64,000 bases of DNA, taken from positions 1 to 64,000 of the forward strand of contig JAGXRF010000081.1 in the NCBI GenBank assembly GCA_018335925.1. The letters are read 5' to 3'. The notes beneath the pieces are model-generated. The model searched no databases. It saw only the letters and a program-made list of their open reading frames with translations, and was not told the DNA's origin. Positions 8,246 through 17,569 of the stretch are shown piece after piece (position 1 is the first letter of the stretch; each line of letters starts with the position of its first letter). Both the position numbers and the translations under genes were made by a program. This DNA is from Flavobacteriales bacterium. Lineage in GTDB: Bacteria; Bacteroidota; Bacteroidia; Flavobacteriales; Flavobacteriaceae.

Positions 8246-11146
8246 ATGAAAAAACTCACCTTATTAATCACGACCTTTATGATTACTGCCACAGGATTCG
8301 CTCAAAAAACATCCTTTCAGTCGGTCGCAAACGACCCATTAAAGGCACAAATCTACACCTTAGAAAACGGTTTAACCGTTTATTTAAGTGTGAACAAAGA
8401 AGAACCACGAATTCAAACTGTAATTGGCGTTCGGGTAGGAAGTAAAGACGACCCAAGCAACACAACCGGTTTGGCACATTACTTTGAACATATGATGTTT
8501 AAAGGAACTCCAAACTTTGGTACCACCGATTGGGAAAAAGAAAAAGTGATGATCCAACAAATTGAAGATTTGTTTGAAGTGTATCGCAAAACGACCGATC
8601 CGGAGCAACGCAAAAAATTATACAAAGAAATTGATGCGTTGTCTTTTGAAGCTTCCAAATTGGCAATTCCGAATGAATACGACAAATTGATGAAAGCCAT
8701 AGGATCTACTGGTACCAATGCTGCAACCGGAAATGATTACACGTATTATGTAGAAAACATTCCGAACAACCAATTAGAAAACTGGGCAAAAATTCAATTT
8801 GATCGTTTTACCTATCCTGTATTACGTTTGTTTCATACGGAGTTAGAAACGGTATATGAAGAAAAAAACATGTCACTTACCAACGATGCTCGTAGAGCAA
8901 GCGAAGCTATGTTGAATGCCTTGTTTCCGAACCATCCATACGGAACACAAACTACTTTAGGTGATCCGGAACATTTGAAAAACCCATCAATGTTAGAAAT
9001 TCGCAAGTTTTTTGACAAATATTATGTAGCCAACAACCTTGCAGTATCTATGTCGGGTGACTTTGACCCGGAAGTAGTGATTGAAATATTGAAGAAAACT
9101 TTGGGAAAACTAAAACCGGGAAATGCTCCTAAATTCCAAGGACAACCGCTTCCTGCTCTTACTGGAGTTAAATCGGTAGATGTGATTGGTTTGGAAGCAG
9201 AAAACGTAAGAATTGCTTACCGTTTACCTGGCTTAGGAAGTCCGGAAGCCATGAAGGCAGAATTGGCAGCAGAAATTTTATCTAACTCCAAAGCTGGTTT
9301 GTTAGATTTGAATGTGAACCAAAAACAACGTATCCAAGGAGGTGCAGGAGCTTCTACTTGGACCTTAAATGACCATAGTGCTTTGATGATTTCTGGAAGA
9401 AATAAAGCCGGACAAACTTTAGAAGAAGTTAAAGACATTTTATTGGAGCAAGTAGAATTATTGAAAAAAGGTCAATTTGAGGATTGGTTAATAGATGCTT
9501 GTATCAACAACATCAAATTGTCAGAAATTCGTCAGTTAGAAAGTAATCGAAGCAGATCGATGAAAATGGTAATGGCTTATTTGAATCGTCAAAGTTGGGA
9601 AGATGTGGTAAGTTATACCGACAGAATGAGCAAAATTTCCAAAGCAGAGTTGGTAGCTTTTGCCAACCAATACTTTGGAAATGATTACGTGGTAATTTAT
9701 AAGCGTCAAGGAAAACCATCGGATATTCCGGTAGTAGATAAGCCTGCTATCACTCCAATTCATATCAATAGAGATGCACAATCTAATTTTTATAAAGAAG
9801 TTGCTTCTGCTAAAGTGAATAAAATTAGTCCTGTTTTTGTAGATTTTGACAAAGAAATCACCAAAGGAAAAACCAATAAAGGACAAGCTATCTTATATAA
9901 AAAGAACGAAACCAATCCTACATTTGACTTGGTGTATTATTTCCCGTTTGGAAGTAATGAAGATAAAAAAATCAATTTGGCGGCTAGTTATTTGAATTAT
10001 TTAGGGACTTCTAAATACACTCCGGAGCAAATCAAACAAGAGTTTTTTAAATTGGCTTGTAACTTTAGTGTAAGCGCTTCGCAAGACCAAACTACTATTC
10101 GTGTGAATGGTTTGAGTGAAAACCAAGAAAAAGCAATGGTTTTGTTAGAAAGCATTTTAAAAGATGCTCAACCTGATGAAAAAGCTTATCAAAACTTGGT
10201 TGCAACCATTTTAAAATCAAGAGCAGACAGCAAGAAAAACCAACGTAGTAACTTTGCAGCATTGGTAGATTATGCTACATATGGTCCGGTTTCACCAACC
10301 ACATTTACCGTATCTGAAGCAGAATTAAAAGGGATGACTCCTAATGATTTGATTGCCATCATCAAAAACATGAATAACTATGTGCATGATGTAATATACT
10401 ATGGGCCAAGTTCTTTTGCTCAAATCAAAGCACTAGTAGAAAAACACCACCAAGTACCTGCTAAATTTATTCCAGCTCCAAAAGGTGTGAAATTTGAAGT
10501 ACAAGACACCAAAACCGATCGCGTATTTTTTGCTCACTATGATGGACCACAATCAAACGTGCAAACAGTAAGCAAAGGAGCCATGTACGACGAAAAAATC
10601 ATGCCTTCGGTAAACTTATACAACGCTTATTTTGGTGGAGGCATGAATGCGATTGTATTCCAAGAAATGCGTGAAAAAAGAGGATTGGCATATTCTGCTA
10701 ATGCAAGATACAATGCTCCAGGCAAACCAGATGAACATTTTAGAAACACCAGTTTTATTGCCACTCAAAATGACAAAGTAGTAGATGCTTTGAATGCATT
10801 TAACGAATTGTTTAACGAAATGCCTGTTTCGGAAAATGCTTTTAACTTAGCTAAAGAAGCTTTGATAACCGACATTGAAACCAACCGCATTAGCAATATG
10901 AACATTATTTGGAGTTATATTGCTGCCAAAAGAATGGGTAGAAACTACGATTTCAGAAAAATGATGTACGAAAAAGTTCCTTCGATGACCATTCAAGACG
11001 TGTTGAAATTTAATGACACTTACATCAAAAATCAACCAAAAACCTATGTGATTTTGGGTAACGAAAAATTATTAGATTTTGAAACCATCGAAAAGAATTT
11101 CGGAAAAATTACTCGTTTACAACCTGAAACTTATTTCGGATACTAA
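8246..11146 (+). CDS. M16 family zinc metallopeptidase, two-domain form
   Basis: A 966-residue secreted peptidase of the pitrilysin/insulinase clan. A signal peptide (MKKLTLLITTFMITATGFAQ) is followed by an M16 catalytic domain with the inverted zinc motif HYFEH (His78, Glu81, His82) and a downstream Glu in ETVYEEKNMS. A second half (about residues 540-966) carries the non-catalytic M16 domains, including the MREKRGLAYS motif that closes the active site. The ATG at 8246 is the first start that gives a signal peptide. The gene is monocistronic between its own promoter and a strong terminator. Substrate is unknown; periplasmic peptide clearance is a reasonable role. Confidence 0.92.
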   Translation: MKKLTLLITTFMITATGFAQKTSFQSVANDPLKAQIYTLENGLTVYLSVNKEEPRIQTVIGVRVGSKDDPSNTTGLAHYFEHMMFKGTPNFGTTDWEKEKVMIQQIEDLFEVYRKTTDPEQRKKLYKEIDALSFEASKLAIPNEYDKLMKAIGSTGTNAATGNDYTYYVENIPNNQLENWAKIQFDRFTYPVLRLFHTELETVYEEKNMSLTNDARRASEAMLNALFPNHPYGTQTTLGDPEHLKNPSMLEIRKFFDKYYVANNLAVSMSGDFDPEVVIEILKKTLGKLKPGNAPKFQGQPLPALTGVKSVDVIGLEAENVRIAYRLPGLGSPEAMKAELAAEILSNSKAGLLDLNVNQKQRIQGGAGASTWTLNDHSALMISGRNKAGQTLEEVKDILLEQVELLKKGQFEDWLIDACINNIKLSEIRQLESNRSRSMKMVMAYLNRQSWEDVVSYTDRMSKISKAELVAFANQYFGNDYVVIYKRQGKPSDIPVVDKPAITPIHINRDAQSNFYKEVASAKVNKISPVFVDFDKEITKGKTNKGQAILYKKNETNPTFDLVYYFPFGSNEDKKINLAASYLNYLGTSKYTPEQIKQEFFKLACNFSVSASQDQTTIRVNGLSENQEKAMVLLESILKDAQPDEKAYQNLVATILKSRADSKKNQRSNFAALVDYATYGPVSPTTFTVSEAELKGMTPNDLIAIIKNMNNYVHDVIYYGPSSFAQIKALVEKHHQVPAKFIPAPKGVKFEVQDTKTDRVFFAHYDGPQSNVQTVSKGAMYDEKIMPSVNLYNAYFGGGMNAIVFQEMREKRGLAYSANARYNAPGKPDEHFRNTSFIATQNDKVVDALNAFNELFNEMPVSENAFNLAKEALITDIETNRISNMNIIWSYIAAKRMGRNYDFRKMMYEKVPSMTIQDVLKFNDTYIKNQPKTYVILGNEKLLDFETIEKNFGKITRLQPETYFGY

Positions 11147-11170
11147 TTTCTTAAGTTACTAGATTAACCA

Positions 11171-11210
11171 AAAGGTGTTCGTTTAAACAAACTGTTTTCG
11201 AACACCTTTT
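11171..11210. terminator. bidirectional intrinsic terminator
   Basis: AAAGGTGTTCG (11171-11181) pairs with CGAACACCTTT (11199-11209), an 11-bp stem with a 17-nt loop. It is followed by a T tract on the plus strand, and on the minus strand by a short T stretch. It separates the convergent M16 and S9 peptidase genes. Confidence 0.85.
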
Positions 11211-11211
11211 T

Positions 11212-13542
11212 TTATTTCCTTAAATGCTTCTCAAAATGATCTAAAATTCGTTGGTATTCGTCTATCCACGAAGGAGTTTCTTTAAAACCATGAGCTTCGA
11301 TTGGGTAAGAAGCCATTTCCCAATTTTTCTTTTTTAGTTCTATCAATCGTTGCGATAGTCTTACTACATCTTGGTATTGCACATTGTCATCCACCATACC
11401 GTGTAAAATAAGCAATGGATCTTTTAAATTTTGTGCAAAATAAATAGGAGAACTTCTTTCAAAAGCAATTGGATCTGTTTCTGGGTAATTCAAAATATTT
11501 CCAGTGTACGGATGGTTGTAATGAGCCCAGTCTGTAACAGCACGTAAGGCTGCTCCGGCAGCAAATTGTCCGGGTTCGGTAAACAAGGCCATCAAGGTAA
11601 TAAAACCACCATAAGAGCCTCCGTAAATACCAACTCTGTTGGCATCAATTCCATGATTTTGTACCAAATAATTTTTCCCATCTACATGGTCTGACAAGTC
11701 CAAACCTCCCATGTGTCGGTAAATACCGGTTCTAAAATCTCTTCCATACCCATCACTACCCCTGTAATCAATATCTAATACCATATATCCCTTTTCCATC
11801 AACAAATGATGGAACATGTACTCCCTATGATAAGTGCTCCAATAGTGATGAGCATTTTGTAAATATCCCGCACCATGCACAAAAATTACCGCAGCTTGAT
11901 TTTTTACTTCTTGTTTTGGGGCATATAATCTTGCATACACTTTAGTACCATCTTTGGCAGTAAAAGTGACCACTTCTGGAGTAATCCAAGGGTATTGGTT
12001 AAAGGACTTGGTTGTAGATTTGGTCAATTGTTGCAGTTTGGCATCCTTTTTATTTTCTGCTAGATATAATTCCCACGGCTGATTGGCTGATGAAAATCGC
12101 AAAGCCCAATACTTTTCGTCTGGAGAGAGCTCTGCTTCAAAAGCACCTTGTTTCGCAAACAAAGTGGTTAACTTTTTGGTTGTTACCTCTAATCGTTGTA
12201 TTTCTCTATTCCCCGGATGGGTTTGGTTGGTAACTAAATACAGAATTTGGGCATTTTTAGATGCGATAACCTCTCTTACTTCCCAATTACCTTGCGTTAG
12301 TGCTTCTTTTTTACCGGAAACCAAATCTACCTGATACAAATGCGAATACCCATTTGCTTCAGATTGAAAATAAACGCGATAGGTATTTGGGAAAAACTTC
12401 AACACACCTCTACTTTGGGCATAATTAGGAATTCCTGGACCTGCAATCCATGCTTCATCATATTGTGCATCTAATTCTTTGATGTTTGCCTCTATGAGAT
12501 TCAATTGCACCAACCACCTTTTTTTATTGTTTAAACTTCTTACTTCCAAAACTGCATATTTCCCATCATCAGAAAAAACAGGTGCTTGCATCACTATGTC
12601 ATCTACACCCAATTCATCTATCTTCGCATCCGGATATTCCTCCCAATATTTGGGTTGTTTCGATAAATTGGAGAGTTTTGAAAAATCTACCGAGTAAACC
12701 GTATCTCTTTCCACATCCATCAAAAACATTTGTTGTTTTGGGAAGTTTTTTATCGAAACTTTTGGTCTGGCATTTTTATTTTCTGTAAAACCATCTTGGG
12801 TTACAAAATGTTCAACTTTAGTATTTACAGGTGATGGATATTCGGTAACTCTAAAAGTAAGATGCTTCCCACTCGGACTTACCGTGATTTGCTCTAAACT
12901 TGCTCTGCCATAATAATAAGGTTTTGGAAAGAACTCTTTTTGCAACTTCCTAATGGAGTCTTGCCATTTTTGCTGATGTTTTTGCTTTTGAATTATGGCA
13001 AATAACTCTTCTTGTTGTTTTTGTAAATAATTGGCTTTGGGAGCTTTTTCAGGAGCTTTCCCAGATTGAAAATTGGTGATTTGCAACAACTGATTCGTAT
13101 TTTGGTTCCACTGAAACAATTGTTGGTTTTGTTGGAAATAAATAATTCCGGGAGAATTACCAAGTGTAACATTTGAAATTGGTTGACTACTTTGGTATAT
13201 TTTCTTACTTTTTTTGGTAGTTTGATGGTAGGTAAACAAGGCTCCTTCTTTGATGTAATATATATTTCCTAAAGCATCCTTAGCTGCATTTCCAAGATAG
13301 GTTTCTGCTTGGTTCCCATTATATTTTTGGGGAGTAGTCATTCCTTTGCTCCAAAAATAGGTTTCTGCTAAAGGATATTGGTTTGGATTCCATTCAAAAA
13401 AAATAGTATTCCCATCTGTTGACCAACGAGCATTGGTAGGAGAATGGCCAATAAAATCGTCTCCTTGCATGATTTGATCTAAGGTAAGTTGCTGGGCAAA
13501 CAAAGCACCGGTAAACAGATACCAAAACAAAAGCTGTTTCAT
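11212..13542 (-). CDS. S9 family prolyl oligopeptidase/dipeptidyl peptidase-like serine peptidase
   Basis: A 776-residue secreted serine peptidase. A signal peptide (MKQLLFWYLFTGALFAQQ) precedes a beta-propeller (about residues 25-510) with several TDGNTIFFEWN-type blades, then an alpha/beta hydrolase domain. The catalytic triad is readable: Ser643 in GGSYGG, Asp718 or Asp719 in GMVDDNVQY, and His751 in EAHGF. The layout matches the S9B/S9C groups that cut short proline-containing peptides. The start at 13542 gives a good signal peptide and follows a -7-like element. A Lys/Gln-rich segment inside the propeller (about residues 165-195) is an insertion in one blade. Confidence 0.92.
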   Translation of the reverse strand: MKQLLFWYLFTGALFAQQLTLDQIMQGDDFIGHSPTNARWSTDGNTIFFEWNPNQYPLAETYFWSKGMTTPQKYNGNQAETYLGNAAKDALGNIYYIKEGALFTYHQTTKKSKKIYQSSQPISNVTLGNSPGIIYFQQNQQLFQWNQNTNQLLQITNFQSGKAPEKAPKANYLQKQQEELFAIIQKQKHQQKWQDSIRKLQKEFFPKPYYYGRASLEQITVSPSGKHLTFRVTEYPSPVNTKVEHFVTQDGFTENKNARPKVSIKNFPKQQMFLMDVERDTVYSVDFSKLSNLSKQPKYWEEYPDAKIDELGVDDIVMQAPVFSDDGKYAVLEVRSLNNKKRWLVQLNLIEANIKELDAQYDEAWIAGPGIPNYAQSRGVLKFFPNTYRVYFQSEANGYSHLYQVDLVSGKKEALTQGNWEVREVIASKNAQILYLVTNQTHPGNREIQRLEVTTKKLTTLFAKQGAFEAELSPDEKYWALRFSSANQPWELYLAENKKDAKLQQLTKSTTKSFNQYPWITPEVVTFTAKDGTKVYARLYAPKQEVKNQAAVIFVHGAGYLQNAHHYWSTYHREYMFHHLLMEKGYMVLDIDYRGSDGYGRDFRTGIYRHMGGLDLSDHVDGKNYLVQNHGIDANRVGIYGGSYGGFITLMALFTEPGQFAAGAALRAVTDWAHYNHPYTGNILNYPETDPIAFERSSPIYFAQNLKDPLLILHGMVDDNVQYQDVVRLSQRLIELKKKNWEMASYPIEAHGFKETPSWIDEYQRILDHFEKHLRK

Positions 13543-13564
13543 TCGATAAAAATTAAGTGTATTT

Positions 13565-13572
13565 CAAAAATA
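13565..13572 (-). promoter_or_regulatory. candidate -7 element of the S9 peptidase gene
   Basis: Minus-strand TATTTTTG, a full match to TAnnTTTG, ending 23 nt before the start codon. A -33 TTG at normal distance is not evident. Confidence 0.4.
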
Positions 13573-13623
13573 AGACTTCCCAATCAAACCTTGAATAGTT
13601 TTAAGATTATTATCAAAAAACAG

Positions 13624-13653
13624 TATAAAAAAAGCCACGATTTCTCGTGGCTT
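13624..13653 (-). terminator. terminator of the atpBEFHAG operon
   Basis: AAGCCACGA (13632-13640) and TCGTGGCTT (13645-13653) form a 9-bp stem with a 4-nt loop; read on the minus strand a run of T follows. It begins 21 nt after the atpG stop, a clear rho-independent terminator. Confidence 0.88.
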
Positions 13654-13674
13654 GATATCTCAAAAAATCAATTC

Positions 13675-14535
13675 TTATCCATTTAAAGCTTCGGCTCCAC
13701 CTACAATTTCTAAAATTTCTCCAGTAATTGCAGCTTGACGAGCTTTGTTGTAAGTTAATTTTAATTGGTTTCGCAAAGCAGTTGCGTTATCAGTTGCTTT
13801 GTGCATAGCAGTCATACGTGCACCGTGTTCTGCAGCAAAAGAATCGCGAATAGCTTTGAACAATTGGGTTTTTAAAGCCTTTGGAATTAACGTTAAAATG
13901 ATTTCTTCCTTACTTGGCTCGTAAATATAATCTCCGGTAGCATTGCTATTAACTGTAGCTTGTGCTACCAATGGTAAAAACTGTTCTGTTTTGATGATTT
14001 GTGTAGCTGCATTTTTAAATTGGTTGTACACCAATTCAATTTTGTCGTAATTTCCAGAAGTGAATTTATCAGCTATCTCATTGGCTAACTTGGCAGCATG
14101 TTCAAAAGTCAATTGGTCAAAAATACCGGTTTCTACGGTATTTACTGTCATGGTTTTTTTCAACACGTCTGCACCTTTTTTTCCAATGGCATATACCTCT
14201 ACTTCTTTTCCGGCATAGATTTCTTGCAAGTTTTTCACTTGTTTGATTACATTGGAATTAAAAGCACCACACAAACCTCTGTTAGAAGTAATGGCAACAA
14301 TTAAGACTTTTTTCACTTCGCGTTGCTCGGTAAATGCACCTCCTAAATCGCCTTCGATGGTAGCACTTAAATTTTGCAACAACTCCGTGAGTTTTTCTGC
14401 ATACGGACGCATGGCAGTAATGGCATCTTGTGCTTTTTTCAACTTAGCCGCAGATACCATTTTCATAGCAGAGGTAATCTGCATGGTACTTTGCACCGAG
14501 GTGATTCTGTTTCTAATTTCTTTTAAGTTGGCCAT
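13675..14535 (-). CDS. atpG: ATP synthase F1 gamma subunit
   Basis: A 286-residue central-stalk subunit of the F1Fo ATP synthase, on the cytoplasmic side of the inner membrane. The N-terminal helix MANLKEIRNRITSVQ with SAMKMVSAAKL and the C-terminal helix with LRNQLKLTYNKARQAAIT and EILEIVGGAEAL are both typical of gamma. It is the last gene of the atpBEFHAG operon, with a terminator 21 nt beyond. The 72-nt gap to atpA contains an inverted repeat. The beta and epsilon genes lie elsewhere (50.1-51.9 kb). Confidence 0.98.
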   Translation of the reverse strand: MANLKEIRNRITSVQSTMQITSAMKMVSAAKLKKAQDAITAMRPYAEKLTELLQNLSATIEGDLGGAFTEQREVKKVLIVAITSNRGLCGAFNSNVIKQVKNLQEIYAGKEVEVYAIGKKGADVLKKTMTVNTVETGIFDQLTFEHAAKLANEIADKFTSGNYDKIELVYNQFKNAATQIIKTEQFLPLVAQATVNSNATGDYIYEPSKEEIILTLIPKALKTQLFKAIRDSFAAEHGARMTAMHKATDNATALRNQLKLTYNKARQAAITGEILEIVGGAEALNG

Positions 14536-14554
14536 TTTAGTAGTATTAAGTTAA

Positions 14555-14599
14555 AAGTATTAAGTAACAAGACTTCTTACATCTCGAAACTTAATACTT
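14555..14599 (-). repeat. inverted and direct repeats in the atpA-atpG gap
   Basis: AAGTATTAAGT (14555-14565) and its exact reverse complement ACTTAATACTT (14589-14599) face each other across 23 nt. A further AGTATTAAGT copy begins near 14542, giving two direct copies. The motif CTTAATACT recurs in the repeat-rich region near 43731-43763. It may fold in the mRNA between atpA and atpG; there is no T tract, so it is not a terminator. Confidence 0.55.
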
Positions 14600-14607
14600 C
14601 ATACTCA

Positions 14608-16185
14608 TTAATTATATTTTGCAGAAACTTCTTTGGCAGCTGCTTCTAAAACATCGGTCAATTCATCTGAGAATTTTCCAGCTTTTAAAGCATCTAAAGT
14701 ATCGCGGTGTTTGTTATTTAAGTATTCTAAATAATCTTTTTCAAACTCCTTCACTTTGTTAACCGGTACATTTCTTAATAAGTTTTTGGTACCTGCGTAA
14801 ATAATGGCTACCTGGTCTTCTACCTTAAACGGATCGTTTACCGATTGTTTTAAGATTTCCACGTTTCTCTTACCTTTTTCAATTACGTTCAAAGTTGCAG
14901 CATCTAAGTCAGAACCAAATTTAGCAAATGCTTCCAATTCACGGAATTGAGCTTGGTCTAACTTTAATGTACCAGATACTTTCTTCATCGATTTGATCTG
15001 TGCGTTACCTCCTACACGAGATACCGAAATACCTACGTTAATTGCAGGACGAACCCCAGAGTTGAATAAATCAGACTCTAAGAAAATCTGACCATCGGTA
15101 ATCGAAATTACGTTGGTTGGAATATAAGCAGATACGTCACCTGCTTGAGTTTCGATAATTGGCAAAGCAGTTAAAGACCCCCCACCTTTTACGATTGGTT
15201 TTAACGATTCTGGTAAATCGTTCATGTTTTTAGCAATATCATCGTCTGCAATTACTTTTGCAGCTCTTTCTAACAAACGAGAGTGTAAGTAAAATACGTC
15301 TCCTGGGTAAGCTTCACGTCCTGGTGGTCTTCTTAACAACAACGACACCTCACGGTATGCTACAGCTTGTTTTGACAAGTCATCATAAATAATCAAAGCA
15401 GGACGACCTGTATCACGGAAATACTCTCCGATTGCAGCACCAGCCATTGGAGCATATACTTGCATTGGAGCTGGATCAGAAGCATTTGCAGCAACAATCA
15501 CAGTATATGCCATGGCACCTTTGTCTTCTAAAGTTTTAGCAATACCTGCAACGGTAGAAGCTTTTTGTCCTACAGCAACGTAAATACAAAATACTGGTTG
15601 ACCAGCATCGTAAAATTCTTTTTGGTTTAAGATGGTATCAATACAAACGGTAGTTTTACCGGTTTGACGGTCACCAATTACCAACTCTCTTTGCCCTCTT
15701 CCTACAGGAATCATGGCATCGATAGCTTTAATACCTGTTTGCAAAGGTTCATTTACCGGCTGACGGTAAATTACCCCTGGAGCTTTACGCTCTAATGGCA
15801 TTTCGTACAATTTTCCTCCGATAGGACCTTTTCCGTCAATTGGGTTTCCAAGAGTATCTACAACACGACCCACCATTTCTTCTCCAACTTTAAGAGAAGC
15901 AATTCTTTGGGTTCTTTTTACTGTAGATCCTTCTTTAATACCGGTAGATGGTCCTAACAATACTACCCCTACATTGTCTTCTTCCAAGTTCAAAACGATG
16001 GCTTCCATGCCGTTGTCAAACTGAACTAACTCTCCGTACTGAGCGTTAGACAATCCGTACACACGAGCAATACCGTCACCCACTTGTAATACAGTTCCTA
16101 CTTCTTCTAAGGAAGCTCCGGCATCAATTCCGGATAATTGTTTCTTTAAAATTGCTGAAATTTCAGCAGGTTTAATTTCTGCCAT
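14608..16185 (-). CDS. atpA: ATP synthase F1 alpha subunit
   Basis: A 525-residue subunit of the F1 hexamer that carries the non-catalytic nucleotide sites. The Walker A motif GDRQTGKT, the segment [16 protein letters not shown] and the signature [14 protein letters not shown] are all present. Length is slightly above the 510 or so typical of many bacteria, normal for Bacteroidota. It follows atpH by 22 nt in the operon. Confidence 0.99.
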   Translation of the reverse strand: MAEIKPAEISAILKKQLSGIDAGASLEEVGTVLQVGDGIARVYGLSNAQYGELVQFDNGMEAIVLNLEEDNVGVVLLGPSTGIKEGSTVKRTQRIASLKVGEEMVGRVVDTLGNPIDGKGPIGGKLYEMPLERKAPGVIYRQPVNEPLQTGIKAIDAMIPVGRGQRELVIGDRQTGKTTVCIDTILNQKEFYDAGQPVFCIYVAVGQKASTVAGIAKTLEDKGAMAYTVIVAANASDPAPMQVYAPMAGAAIGEYFRDTGRPALIIYDDLSKQAVAYREVSLLLRRPPGREAYPGDVFYLHSRLLERAAKVIADDDIAKNMNDLPESLKPIVKGGGSLTALPIIETQAGDVSAYIPTNVISITDGQIFLESDLFNSGVRPAINVGISVSRVGGNAQIKSMKKVSGTLKLDQAQFRELEAFAKFGSDLDAATLNVIEKGKRNVEILKQSVNDPFKVEDQVAIIYAGTKNLLRNVPVNKVKEFEKDYLEYLNNKHRDTLDALKAGKFSDELTDVLEAAAKEVSAKYN

Positions 16186-16207
16186 TTTATATAGATATTA
16201 ATGGTGT

Positions 16208-16735
16208 TTAATTGATAATTTCTCTTTTAATTTCTTGTAAACGACTTGCCACAGAAGCATTTAATTGTTGGTCACCAACTCTTAAAATAAAACCTCCTAT
16301 GATACTTTCATCCACTTTATGGTCTAAAACTACTTGGTGGGAAGTCATTTGTTTTGCCTTTTCCAAAACTTGTTTTTCCAATTCTGCTGTCATCGGAATA
16401 GCTGTAGTAACAATAGCCTTTACTATTCCATTTTGTACCAACAACAATTCTTGAAATTTTTGGGTAACGGCAAATAAAATGTCAAAACGTTTGTTTTGGT
16501 ATAACAACTCAAACAATGCATTGGTTTCTTTTTGTGCTTGTGGAAACACTTCTAATAAAGCGTTTCTTTTCATTTCTTGCTTGATTACAGGATTGGTCAA
16601 AAACACTTGCAAGTCTTTGCTCTGTTTCCAAGCATCCTGCATCAAAGTCATATCAGAATTCACTTTGTCAGTGGTTCCGTTTTGGTTAGCCAATTCTAAA
16701 ATGGCTTTGGCATATCTAACAGCTGCTCTTGACAT
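16208..16735 (-). CDS. atpH: ATP synthase F1 delta subunit
   Basis: A 175-residue peripheral-stalk protein that joins the top of F1 to subunit b. It starts MSRAAVRYAKAILELA, the usual delta opening, and ends with the conserved IIGGFILRVGDQQLNASVA and LQEIKREI. It lies 12 nt after atpF and 22 nt before atpA. Confidence 0.96.
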   Translation of the reverse strand: MSRAAVRYAKAILELANQNGTTDKVNSDMTLMQDAWKQSKDLQVFLTNPVIKQEMKRNALLEVFPQAQKETNALFELLYQNKRFDILFAVTQKFQELLLVQNGIVKAIVTTAIPMTAELEKQVLEKAKQMTSHQVVLDHKVDESIIGGFILRVGDQQLNASVASRLQEIKREIIN

Positions 16736-16747
16736 GAATGCTATGGA

Positions 16748-17248
16748 TTAGTTTAATTTGGTTTCAGCCAACATTTTTTCTACCAACTGGGCATGAGCTT
16801 GTTTATCGCTCAACTCTTTACGCAACAATTGCTCTGCAATTTGTAAAGAAAACTCTGAAACTTGGTTTTTCAATTCAGCCATCGCAGCATTTTTCTCTGC
16901 TTCAATAGCTTGCTTAGCTTGTACAATCATTTGCTCTCCTTGGTGAGCAGCTTCATTTTTAGCATCTGCAATCATTTTCTCTTTCATTTCTCTTGCTTCT
17001 TTCAACATAGCATCTCTTTCAGCTCTAGCCTCTTGCAATAATTTTTCGTTATCTGACTTCAAATTTTGCATTTCTTTTTTGGCATTCTCAGCAGATTGTA
17101 AGGCATCTTTGATTCCTTCTTCTCTTTCTGTGATAGAATTCATGATTGGTTTCCAAGCAAATTTCACCATCAAAACGATCAAAATAATCATGATGATTAA
17201 CTGCCAGAAAAATAATCCAAAACCAAAATCGTTAATTAATTTCTCCAT
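16748..17248 (-). CDS. atpF: ATP synthase Fo b subunit
   Basis: A 166-residue peripheral stator subunit. One N-terminal membrane helix (about residues 8-30, GLFFWQLIIMIILIVLMVKF) is followed by a long charged coiled coil rich in Glu, Lys and Ala, as in other b subunits. It is the gene immediately downstream of the hairpin that follows atpE, so its expression may be lower than that of atpE. Confidence 0.97.
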   Translation of the reverse strand: MEKLINDFGFGLFFWQLIIMIILIVLMVKFAWKPIMNSITEREEGIKDALQSAENAKKEMQNLKSDNEKLLQEARAERDAMLKEAREMKEKMIADAKNEAAHQGEQMIVQAKQAIEAEKNAAMAELKNQVSEFSLQIAEQLLRKELSDKQAHAQLVEKMLAETKLN

Positions 17249-17292
17249 TATAAATGAATTAAATGATATAGTGTTTGCAAATAAATTTTAGT

Positions 17293-17332
17293 AAAAAACT
17301 CTGGGTTACACCAACCGTGTAAACCAGAGTTT
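17293..17332 (-). terminator. terminator-like hairpin between atpE and atpF
   Basis: AAACTCTGG (17296-17304) pairs with CCAGAGTTT (17324-17332), extended inward by TTACAC (17306-17311) with GTGTAA (17317-17322) after a one-base mismatch. On the minus strand the stem is followed by six T. It lies 6 nt past the atpE stop, inside the operon. The likely effect is partial termination or protection of the atpE 3' end, giving more c subunit than the downstream subunits. Confidence 0.75.
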
Positions 17333-17338
17333 AGTTTT

Positions 17339-17536
17339 TTAAGCTTTACCTAAGATCAAGGCAGCAAATGCCAAACCTTCAAGTAACGCTGCGATAATAA
17401 TCATCGCAGTTTGAATTTTTCCTGCAGCTTCTGGCTGACGAGCGATAGCATCCATAGCAGAACCACCGATTTTTCCTAAACCTAAACCGGCTCCGATTAC
17501 TACTAATCCTGCACCTACTAACATTGGAATGTTCAT
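17339..17536 (-). CDS. atpE: ATP synthase Fo c subunit
   Basis: A 65-residue hairpin of two membrane helices that builds the rotor ring. The glycine-rich first helix (GAGLVVIGAGLGLGKIGG) and the polar loop ARQPEA are typical. The ion-binding Glu sits in ALLEGLAFAAL. The residues around it do not show the Gln/Ser-Thr ligands of sodium-type rings, so proton coupling is expected. It lies between atpB and a hairpin. Confidence 0.98.
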   Translation of the reverse strand: MNIPMLVGAGLVVIGAGLGLGKIGGSAMDAIARQPEAAGKIQTAMIIIAALLEGLAFAALILGKA

Positions 17537-17569
17537 GATAAATATATATAAAAATTAAACTTCAATTAA

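Noticed and set aside
9536..9886. 116-residue ORF antisense to the M16 peptidase
   Set aside because: Shadow of the coding strand with no recognisable motif.
17339..17536. Sodium-type c ring in the ATP synthase
   Set aside because: The second helix around the ion-binding Glu (ALLEGLAF) lacks the Ser/Thr and Tyr ligands of Na+ rings; a proton ring is the better reading.
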